DNA of 5,641 bases, from positions 1 through 5,641 of the forward strand of contig CALMPX010000455.1 of the NCBI GenBank assembly GCA_937871355.1. The letters are read 5' to 3'. Origin of the DNA: an uncultured Bdellovibrio sp. GTDB taxonomy: Bacteria > Bdellovibrionota > Bdellovibrionia > Bdellovibrionales > Bdellovibrionaceae. Both the position numbers and the translations under genes were made by a program. This document shows, one piece after another, positions 1 to 4,777 of this stretch. How positions within the stretch are numbered: position 1 is the first letter of the stretch; each line of letters begins with the position of its first letter. The notes below the pieces were generated by a model that was given only the letters and a program-made list of their open reading frames with translations, made no database searches and was not told the origin of the DNA.

Positions 1-30
1 TACACTCTTTCCCTACACGACGCTCTTCCG
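1..30 (+). other. Illumina sequencing adapter left in the assembly
   Basis: Bases 1-30 match, base for base, an internal stretch of the Illumina universal/read-1 adapter (the part containing CCCTACACGACGCTCTTCC). The match stops just before the adapter's last four bases, ATCT, where this record has TTGA. This is library-construction sequence and not part of the genome. Biological sequence can be trusted only from about base 31, or from base 35 if bases 31-34 are a misread adapter end. Any reading frame crossing this junction is artificial on its left side. Confidence 0.97.
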
Positions 31-69
31 TTGAGAACTATCTTTATTTTTTTTAGAATCTTCTGACAT
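31..69 (-). CDS. Possible N-terminal fragment of a truncated gene (13 codons)
   Basis: On the minus strand an ATG at 69-67 opens a frame reading MSEDSKKNKDSSQ up to the adapter junction at base 31. The short, hydrophilic, lysine- and serine-rich start looks like a normal cytoplasmic protein N-terminus, but 13 codons cannot identify a family. No Shine-Dalgarno sequence precedes the ATG. A promoter-like TTGACT-16-TATTCT ends 7 bp before it, so the gene could be leaderless. The main rival is a plus-strand frame open from 35 to the TAA at 164-166 (43 codons, no start). I prefer the minus reading because of the promoter and because it follows the minus-strand lipoprotein gene in the same direction. 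Its function is unknown. Confidence 0.35.
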
Positions 70-76
70 AGACGAC

Positions 77-104
77 AGAATAAAGGATCATTTGGAAAAG
101 TCAA
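77..104 (-). promoter_or_regulatory. Candidate sigma70-type promoter for the truncated left-edge gene
   Basis: Reading the minus strand, TTGACT (104-99; 5 of 6 matches to TTGACA) is followed after 16 bp by TATTCT (82-77; 4 of 6 matches to TATAAT). The -10 box ends 7 bp before the ATG at 69, which would place transcription start on or next to the start codon. The assignment rests on consensus matching alone in AT-rich DNA. Confidence 0.35.
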
Positions 105-116
105 ACAATCGTTTGA
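101..116. repeat. Dyad TCAAAC-4-GTTTGA overlapping a -35 box
   Basis: Two perfect 6-bp inverted arms (101-106 and 111-116) flank a 4-bp spacer. The left arm overlaps the proposed minus-strand -35 hexamer (99-104), which is where a repressor operator often lies. On the minus strand the dyad is followed by CTTTT, so a weak back-up terminator for the lipoprotein gene is the alternative reading. At this length a chance dyad is also possible. Confidence 0.35.
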
Positions 117-147
117 TTATTCGTAAGTATTTAATATTATTACAATT

Positions 148-174
148 TAGACGTCTTTATAATTAAGACGTCTA
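148..174 (-). terminator. Perfect 10-bp hairpin after the small lipoprotein gene
   Basis: The arms 148-157 (TAGACGTCTT) and 165-174 (AAGACGTCTA) are perfectly complementary around a 7-base loop. The hairpin begins 10 bp past the stop codon of the minus-strand lipoprotein gene, as expected for its transcript end. The sequence beyond it on the minus strand (AATTGTAATAAT) lacks a real U-tract, so intrinsic termination would be weak. It may instead protect the mRNA 3' end. Each arm contains the self-palindromic octamer AGACGTCT, so a pair of protein-binding sites is an alternative. Confidence 0.55.
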
Positions 175-184
175 TAAGTTAAAT

Positions 185-376
185 TTACTTTTTAGCTTCA
201 GTTTTACAATCAGGACAACCTGCTGTGGGTGCTTTATCGCCGCATTCAGCACAACCTGATTGAGCTTTTTTACCCGCGCATTCAGCACAAGCTTTGTCAT
301 TTTTCATATGCGAATGTGCGCACCCTGTTAACATAGTTAAACCTAAAACGGCTACGATCATCATGATTTGTTTCAT
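185..376 (-). CDS. Small cysteine-rich lipoprotein with three CxxC motifs
   Basis: This 63-residue protein begins with a short basic start and a hydrophobic stretch (residues 4-17) ending in a lipobox LTGC, with lipidated Cys19. That predicts signal peptidase II cleavage and a membrane-anchored product of about 45 residues. Residue 20 is Ala rather than Asp, which favours the outer membrane under the usual sorting rule. The mature part has CxxC motifs at 30-33, 42-45 and 54-57, exactly 12 residues apart, plus His21 and His23 near the anchor, and is otherwise rich in Lys, Ala and Gly. This suggests periplasmic metal binding or redox buffering, which is an inference; I do not recognise a named family. 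The start is fixed by a strong Shine-Dalgarno (AAAGGGGA) four bases upstream. The gene is monocistronic, with a hairpin behind it, and divergent from the protease gene. Confidence 0.8.
   Translation of the reverse strand: MKQIMMIVAVLGLTMLTGCAHSHMKNDKACAECAGKKAQSGCAECGDKAPTAGCPDCKTEAKK
205..290 (-). repeat. Degenerate 36-bp tandem repeat inside the lipoprotein gene
   Basis: The 14-base block CGCATTCAGCACAA (plus-strand reading) occurs at 241-254 and again at 277-290, exactly 36 bp apart. A diverged copy starts near 205 and shares ATCAGGACAACCTG-like sequence with the block at 241. The period equals 12 codons and produces the evenly spaced CxxC motifs. The gene therefore probably grew by duplication of a 12-codon unit, and copy number could vary between strains. 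Confidence 0.7.
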
Positions 377-380
377 ACGT

Positions 381-388
381 TCCCCTTT
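381..388 (-). promoter_or_regulatory. Shine-Dalgarno site of the small lipoprotein gene
   Basis: On the minus strand AAAGGGGA lies four bases before the ATG at 376. It is a good anti-SD match and decides the start codon. It also places the lipobox cysteine at residue 19, a normal distance for a lipoprotein signal. Confidence 0.75.
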
Positions 389-398
389 GTATTTATTT

Positions 399-427
399 AT
401 TATTCAAAAGTTTCTTGAGAAGTTCAA
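399..427 (-). promoter_or_regulatory. Candidate promoter of the small lipoprotein gene
   Basis: On the minus strand TTGAAC (427-422) is followed after 17 bp by AATAAT (404-399; 5 of 6 matches to the -10 consensus). Transcription would start near 392, leaving a leader of about 16 bases that just holds the Shine-Dalgarno. The spacing is ideal, but the -35 box is only a 4 of 6 match. Confidence 0.45.
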
Positions 428-469
428 TGGTATTTCATATTTCCAGGTTCCACCGAAGACCTTTAGTGA

Positions 470-498
470 TTGTTTAACTATAGATAAACAAAAATAAT
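470..498 (+). promoter_or_regulatory. Candidate promoter of the protease gene
   Basis: TTGTTT (470-475) and AATAAT (493-498) are separated by 17 bp. Transcription would begin near 505, giving a leader of roughly 110 bases before the GTG at 618. The surroundings are very AT-rich, so chance matches are likely. A second weak candidate (TTGGTC at 575-580) would start transcription on top of the Shine-Dalgarno and is less plausible. Confidence 0.35.
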
Positions 499-561
499 TT
501 AAAATCTAGACCACCTCCACTAACCATTCTTTAGCCCTACCTTGTCTTTCCACTGTGCTAC

Positions 562-581
562 AGACCACAGGATTTTGGTCT
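562..581 (+). other. Small leader hairpin before the protease gene
   Basis: AGACCA (562-567) can pair with TGGTCT (576-581) across an 8-base loop. A second copy of AGACCAC at 508-514 could pair with the same right arm instead. If transcription starts near 505, both lie in the leader. No run of T follows, so it is not a terminator. It may have no function. Confidence 0.2.
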
Positions 582-604
582 TAAATTTCAAACGCTTTAA
601 TAAC

Positions 605-610
605 AAGGAG
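605..610 (+). promoter_or_regulatory. Shine-Dalgarno site of the protease gene
   Basis: AAGGAG lies seven bases before GTG at 618. It supports the GTG as the true start, although GTG is a less common initiator. The frame from this GTG opens directly into a complete lipoprotein signal peptide. Confidence 0.85.
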
Positions 611-617
611 AGTTATA

Positions 618-1925
618 GTGCATCTAAGAAAAAGAAACCTGCTGATTCCGCCCCTCTTAAGCGTGCTGCTCGTCATTCAAGGATGCGCGCCGGCAGCGAC
701 AGAAAATAATACTTCAACTTTTGATCAATCAAAGCCAGAAGTCAGTTCTCGTGTGATTTACGGATCAGATGGACGATTAGATCTTTATCAAGTTAGTGAC
801 GACAGTTTAAAACGATTAGCTGATTCAACGGTGGCCTTGATCGACAGTGGAGATTTATCTGTGAATGGCAGCTCGGTATCAATCAAAGGGACGCCTTTCG
901 GAACAGCTTACCAATTATGTTCTTCGGAAAAATTTAAAGAGCAAAGCACCGCAGCTTTTTGCTCAGGATCATTAGTCGGAGAAGATACGATTATTACCGC
1001 GGGACATTGTATTCAAAACGCATCGGATTGCGCTAAGGTTAACTTTGTCTTCGGTTACGCCGTTAAAGCGGCTAGCATTTTACCGACATCCGTCGCTTCA
1101 AGCGAAGTCTATAAATGCAAATCTATAGTCAAACAAGTTCTAACCAGCGGCTCTGCTGATTTTGCCGTGATCAAATTGGATCGTAAAGTTTCCAATCATG
1201 CCGTGCTTCCCATTCGACAATCAGGAGCTGCTGCCGTCGGAGATCCCTTAGTTGTCATCGGTCATCCAACGGGATTACCAACGAAAATAACTACGGGCGG
1301 AAAAGTCAGATCTGTCGCTAACGCCGATTTCTTAATCGCCAGTGTAGATACTTACGGAGGAAACTCTGGCTCCGCAGTTTTCAATGCTAACTCGGGGTTG
1401 ATCGAGGGTATTTTAGTTCGTGGTGAAACTGATTTCGTTCAACAAGGAAATTGTACCGTATCAAACGTGTGCGCCGAAGATTCTTGCCGTGGTGAAGACA
1501 TCACACGTATTTCTGTCGTCAAACAATATATCCCCAGTGCAGGCGTGGTTATTCCACCAGACCCACAACCCACAAGCAGTAAATACTCAGTGACAGCCAA
1601 TTTATCTATTCCTGATAACAAAACAGCGGGAATCAAAAGTGCTTTAACCGCAGATGCTATTCCCGGAAGTAGAAAAGTTTATGTCTCGGTTAATATCACT
1701 CACCCCTATATCGGAGATTTAGTGATCAAAGTGACTTCCCCATCAGGCAAAGTCGCTACACTTCACTCGCGCGCGGGTGGATCAGTAGATAATATTAATA
1801 AAGTTTACGAAGTCACTTCGATCTTAGGAAGCGAAAGTAAAATGGGCGTCTACCAAATCGCCGTTCAAGATTTAGCAGCGCGTGATGTCGGATTTTTAAA
1901 TACGTGGGCTTTAGAATTTAAGTAA
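618..1925 (+). CDS. Lipoprotein trypsin-fold serine protease with a C-terminal P domain
   Basis: This 435-residue secreted protease starts with a basic n-region (HLRKRN), a hydrophobic core and a lipobox ending IQGC, so Cys23 should be lipidated; Ala24 favours the outer membrane. A spacer of about 80 residues precedes the peptidase domain (roughly 90-305). Catalytic residues are visible as His130 (TAGHC), Asp181 (ADFAVIKL) and Ser250 (GGNSGS). The GGNSGS form with Asn249 is typical of V8/glutamyl-endopeptidase-like S1 enzymes. The His that gives Glu specificity in V8 (the VIGIHW region) is not evident, so specificity is open. Eight further cysteines are present, including Cys115 and Cys131, which likely form the His-loop disulfide. 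After a proline-rich linker (312-319), residues 322-435 match the proprotein-convertase P domain (HPYIGDLVIKVTSPSG, then DVGFLNTWALEF at the end). Translation starts at GTG, supported by AAGGAG. The gene is monocistronic with its own terminator. Its physiological substrate is unknown; prey or macromolecule digestion would fit a predatory host. Confidence 0.93.
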   Translation: MHLRKRNLLIPPLLSVLLVIQGCAPAATENNTSTFDQSKPEVSSRVIYGSDGRLDLYQVSDDSLKRLADSTVALIDSGDLSVNGSSVSIKGTPFGTAYQLCSSEKFKEQSTAAFCSGSLVGEDTIITAGHCIQNASDCAKVNFVFGYAVKAASILPTSVASSEVYKCKSIVKQVLTSGSADFAVIKLDRKVSNHAVLPIRQSGAAAVGDPLVVIGHPTGLPTKITTGGKVRSVANADFLIASVDTYGGNSGSAVFNANSGLIEGILVRGETDFVQQGNCTVSNVCAEDSCRGEDITRISVVKQYIPSAGVVIPPDPQPTSSKYSVTANLSIPDNKTAGIKSALTADAIPGSRKVYVSVNITHPYIGDLVIKVTSPSGKVATLHSRAGGSVDNINKVYEVTSILGSESKMGVYQIAVQDLAARDVGFLNTWALEFK

Positions 1926-1940
1926 ATTTTTAAGAATAAT

Positions 1941-1970
1941 AAAGCTGTTCATCTATGAACGGCTTTTTTT
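1941..1970 (+). terminator. Rho-independent terminator between convergent genes
   Basis: The stem 1941-1950 / 1957-1966 has 10 pairs (one G-U) around the 6-base loop ATCTAT, and T continues to 1970. It lies 15 bp after the protease stop codon and is a textbook terminator for the plus strand. Read from the minus strand, the same stem is followed by TTATTATTCTT, so it may also end the operon that stops at 1973, with lower efficiency. The whole convergent spacer is only 47 bp. Confidence 0.9.
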
Positions 1971-1972
1971 AT

Positions 1973-2989
1973 TTACTGTTTGATTGCCGATGGATCCTTC
2001 GGCATCAACTCATTCAGCCAACCTCCACCGATTTGTAAATTATTTCCTGAGAAATCTAATTTCAAAGTCGTTTTATATTCTGGATCATATTTAATCGCTT
2101 TCTGATCTACTCCCAGCTCTTGAATGAGCCGCTCAAAGACTTGTTTTTCATTTCCAAAGTCAACTGGGGAATAAGAATTAGATTGATATTCACTTTCGTC
2201 ACAAAATTTCATAATACGCGGATCATTTTGTAATTCTGGTTTAAATGCAATCAGATCATTCAGTTTATACATCAAATAACTTCGATCGACGATGGATTCA
2301 TATTCCGGTAAATTGTATTTCATTTCTGAATAGGCGGAATAAGCCTGTTTGTAGAATTTAGCTTTATCAAATAATCCATCCGAGGCTGCTTCAGGATTAT
2401 TTTTAAACGAATCATCTTGAATCAACATCGAGATCAATCTTTGCATCTCAGGTTGCTTCAAAACTGTTTTAAAAAATGGTTTGATCGCTTCCAATCGAAG
2501 ATCATCACCAAGATCTTCAGCATCAAATGTGGTATTCACATGAGAGGTTGTTCCATCTGAATTTTTAATTTCTTTTTGTTTCTTGCTCGTGAGAACATTC
2601 AAAGGGCCCGTCTTAGCTTGACTTAACTTACTGCAAAAAACCATCGCCGGTGTTTTCTCATCAATAAACTCTTTGAGTGCTTCGAACTCTTTAACTTTAT
2701 CGACCGGATGAGTTGATTTTTCTTCTGCAAAAGTATTGTCGGCAGAAGTCACATTGACTTGATCGAAGGAAGTCTCATCTGTAGAAATCGTCGATTGAAC
2801 AGGTTTATTCTTAATCTGTTGCGATTGAACGGCTTTATCTTTTTTAAAGTAGCTACTCAGTTGTTTGGCCGACGGAAGATAATAAAAAATAATGCCAATA
2901 AAAATTATAAATATAACAACGCCGGCTCCTAAAGTAACTCCCAAAACTTTAAGTAGTTTAGAGGTTTTACTTTGAGGAGATATTTCCAT
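1973..2989 (-). CDS. Uncharacterised single-pass membrane protein with a large periplasmic domain
   Basis: This 338-residue protein was not recognised as a family member. A short lysine-containing N-terminus (SKTSKLLK) precedes one strongly hydrophobic segment (about 15-38) with no cleavage motif. The predicted topology is N-in with residues 39-338 outside the cytoplasm. A low-complexity linker (about 42-95; Lys, Gln, Ser, Thr) leads to a mainly helical, charged domain (about 97-265) and a C-terminal part ending GGGWLNELMPKDPSAIKQ. The only cysteines, Cys119 and Cys263, both lie in the outer domain and could form a disulfide. The start codon lies 7 bp after the stop of the S1 gene, with no good Shine-Dalgarno. 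Translation is therefore probably coupled to the S1 gene, which suggests related expression but not a specific function. It is the last gene of the cluster. Confidence 0.85.
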   Translation of the reverse strand: MEISPQSKTSKLLKVLGVTLGAGVVIFIIFIGIIFYYLPSAKQLSSYFKKDKAVQSQQIKNKPVQSTISTDETSFDQVNVTSADNTFAEEKSTHPVDKVKEFEALKEFIDEKTPAMVFCSKLSQAKTGPLNVLTSKKQKEIKNSDGTTSHVNTTFDAEDLGDDLRLEAIKPFFKTVLKQPEMQRLISMLIQDDSFKNNPEAASDGLFDKAKFYKQAYSAYSEMKYNLPEYESIVDRSYLMYKLNDLIAFKPELQNDPRIMKFCDESEYQSNSYSPVDFGNEKQVFERLIQELGVDQKAIKYDPEYKTTLKLDFSGNNLQIGGGWLNELMPKDPSAIKQ

Positions 2990-2996
2990 GATGAAA

Positions 2997-4202
2997 TTAG
3001 TTTTTCTTCATTAAATTGGCTAATGATCCAAAGTTATTATTCGTTGAGAAACTTGATTTCGCCGTAGCCGCGCTGTGTTCGCGCCAAGACTGATCATCCG
3101 CCGAACCCTGAACACCTAAAGACATTTTCTTTTGCTCAAACAAAATTTCATCCACTTGAATTTTAATTTTATCGCCTTTTTTCTTGTTTTCAAAAGTAGC
3201 CGCATCAACATGATCACGCCATTTCGAACGAGGCAATAAACCCGTTACACCAGGACCAATGTTAACAAATAATCCGTACTGTTCTTTTTTCTCGACGGTG
3301 CCTTCATGCGTTGAACCCAGTGGATATTTTTGCGGAACCATGAGCCAAGGGTCACCTTCGCCACCGGCTTGCTTGATGCTGAGTGATATTTTCAAACGGC
3401 CGTCCATTTCAACCAAGTCTAAAACTTTAACTTGAACCGTTTGTCCGATGTGTAAAACTTCTGAAGGATCTTGCAAGCGCGACCAGCCGATTTCTGAAAT
3501 ATGACAAAGACCTTCTACGCCTCCACCTAAAGAAACAAACGCTCCGAATTTTTCCATGCGAGTCACCGACCCATCAACGATGTCGCCGGGCTTAACTTTA
3601 TTGAGAAATTCGCCTTCGCTTTCAACTTTTTGAAGATCTAAAATTCGTCGACGAGACACGACAAGATTACGTCCTTTAGGATCGAACTGGGTAATCAAAA
3701 ATTCAAATTTTTTATCAACGTAGCTTTGATGATCACCCACTTTGTAATCCATTTGACTGACGGGACAGAAAGCAATTTTATTTTGAATATTGACGCGGAA
3801 GCCGCCGTTACAGACCTCAGTGACGCGCCCTTCGACGGCCATTTCCATATCGTAAGCGTCTTCTAAAGAATCTAAATCTGGATTTGATTTTTTGCTTCCG
3901 GCACGAGTGACGCGAATTTCTCCGCCTTTAGTTTTAACCACTGTGACTTCGATACGATCTCCGACATTATATTTTAGATTTTTTTCAGCATCGAGTAAAT
4001 CAGCCCGTAAAATCATGGCATCTTGAGTCCCTGAAGTCGAGACAAAGGCTTCTTCGCGGCCGATCGACAAGATTTCACCGATAAATGTATCGCCAACCGA
4101 CAGTTTACGACCTACTCCGCCCATGCTTTGTTCAAACATAGAAGCAAAGTCATTGGTATTTTTCATATTAACTTCGTCACCGAATACATCTTTTTTAGAC
4201 AT
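2997..4202 (-). CDS. S1 domain RNA-binding protein with four OB-fold repeats
   Basis: This 401-residue cytoplasmic protein has four S1 (OB-fold) modules at about residues 35-102, 118-186, 204-276 and 294-364. Modules 3 and 4 are canonical (GSVTRMEKFGAFVSL with EGLCHISE; GTVEKKEQYGLFVNI with GLLPRSKW). Modules 1 and 2 are degenerate, and the SRRRILDLQ after module 2 resembles the same place in ribosomal protein S1. Proteobacterial RpsA usually has six modules and about 550 residues, so this is more likely a shorter S1 paralogue than the main ribosomal protein. The expected role is binding single-stranded mRNA, in translation initiation or RNA turnover. The C-terminal tail (365-401, Ser/Asn-rich, ending LMKKN) looks disordered. 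The ATG at 4202 has only a weak upstream GAG. The gene lies 26 bp after the DUF4442 gene and 7 bp before the membrane protein gene. Confidence 0.92.
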   Translation of the reverse strand: MSKKDVFGDEVNMKNTNDFASMFEQSMGGVGRKLSVGDTFIGEILSIGREEAFVSTSGTQDAMILRADLLDAEKNLKYNVGDRIEVTVVKTKGGEIRVTRAGSKKSNPDLDSLEDAYDMEMAVEGRVTEVCNGGFRVNIQNKIAFCPVSQMDYKVGDHQSYVDKKFEFLITQFDPKGRNLVVSRRRILDLQKVESEGEFLNKVKPGDIVDGSVTRMEKFGAFVSLGGGVEGLCHISEIGWSRLQDPSEVLHIGQTVQVKVLDLVEMDGRLKISLSIKQAGGEGDPWLMVPQKYPLGSTHEGTVEKKEQYGLFVNIGPGVTGLLPRSKWRDHVDAATFENKKKGDKIKIQVDEILFEQKKMSLGVQGSADDQSWREHSAATAKSSFSTNNNFGSLANLMKKN

Positions 4203-4228
4203 AGATCACTCTTTCACTTAATTTATTC

Positions 4229-4732
4229 TTATTTATTTTTTTGAGGGCGACGTTTGAGCGATAATGTCAGCTCAAATTCAGCAACTCGTTCATTGGGATC
4301 AATCGATGGAACGACGGCATAGCCCTTCATCGTTTTATTAATTCTCTCGAGCGAGTTTTTTGCTTCACCAACTTGCGCGACAACAGTTTGAATATCATCA
4401 CTGATAAAATGGACATCTCCGTCCGGACGTTTTAAGAAATCAATTTTAAAATCTTTAAATACAAAATCAATACGATCACCACCGGCATCGGTATGTTCTT
4501 TGATCTTTAAAATAGCGATGAGAACAATCGACATTTCAGCACCAATAGCCAAAGCCCCAAAGTACATTGATTTTAAATGATTACGAGTTCGATAACCCAA
4601 CGGAATCTTCAAAACCAAACGACGATCGGTCAATTCCATCAATTTTGGAGAACAAAAACCAATCAACGGTATCTTGATCCAGGTATAAACGCGCAGAAAA
4701 ACATTAATCTTAAAAAATTCAAATTTTGACAT
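4229..4732 (-). CDS. DUF4442 hotdog-fold (thioesterase-like) protein
   Basis: This 167-residue protein resembles DUF4442, a branch of the hotdog-fold acyl-CoA thioesterase superfamily related to PaaI/YiiD. The key segment is RTRNHLKSMYFGALAIGAEMS (residues 48-68). It carries the Asn-His pair (51-52), the Gly-Ala-Leu turn (59-61) and Glu66 at the start of the long hotdog helix, as in PaaI-type enzymes. The rest reads as beta-strands (FVFKDFKIDFLKRP; RVAEFELTLSLKRR) as expected for the fold. Activity would be hydrolysis of an acyl thioester, but DUF4442 members are poorly characterised and the substrate is unknown. It ends in a basic tail. It heads the three-gene minus-strand cluster. No Shine-Dalgarno is visible, and a -10-like TAGAAT ends six bases before the ATG, which suggests a leaderless transcript. 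Confidence 0.85.
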   Translation of the reverse strand: MSKFEFFKINVFLRVYTWIKIPLIGFCSPKLMELTDRRLVLKIPLGYRTRNHLKSMYFGALAIGAEMSIVLIAILKIKEHTDAGGDRIDFVFKDFKIDFLKRPDGDVHFISDDIQTVVAQVGEAKNSLERINKTMKGYAVVPSIDPNERVAEFELTLSLKRRPQKNK

Positions 4733-4738
4733 ACCAAA

Positions 4739-4768
4739 ATTCTAGCCAAATCATCTTAACTAAGTCAC
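4739..4768 (-). promoter_or_regulatory. Candidate promoter of the DUF4442-S1-membrane protein cluster
   Basis: On the minus strand GTGACT (4768-4763) and TAGAAT (4744-4739; 5 of 6 matches to TATAAT) are 18 bp apart. Six bases then separate the -10 box from the ATG at 4732, so transcription starting the usual 7 bp downstream would begin exactly at the A of the start codon. The whole divergent spacer is 45 bp, so any promoter for this cluster must lie here or inside the flavoprotein gene. Confidence 0.45.
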
Positions 4769-4777
4769 TCTAATACT

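Noticed and set aside
158..163. Perfect TATAAT on the plus strand
   Set aside because: No TTG-type -35 box lies 16-18 bp upstream, and no plus-strand gene follows within 450 bp, so it is not called as a promoter.
35..166. Plus-strand frame of 43 codons ending in TAA at 164-166, possibly the C-terminus of a gene cut by the left edge
   Set aside because: It has no start, is preceded by TGA at 32-34 and ends inside the hairpin loop. The minus-strand reading of this region has an ATG and promoter-like boxes. It remains possible if bases 31-34 are adapter errors.
239..244. Whether the CxxC lipoprotein could be a rubredoxin or ferredoxin fragment
   Set aside because: The spacing of 12 and the absence of conserved Pro/Gly and aromatic residues fit neither family, and the protein starts with its own lipobox.
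294..497. Plus-strand open frame of 67 codons
   Set aside because: It runs antisense through the signal peptide of the small lipoprotein gene and into the intergenic spacer. It has no Shine-Dalgarno and a composition unlike a real protein.
1439..1636. Minus-strand open frame of 65 codons
   Set aside because: It lies wholly antisense within the protease gene, where the plus-strand frame carries clear domain motifs.
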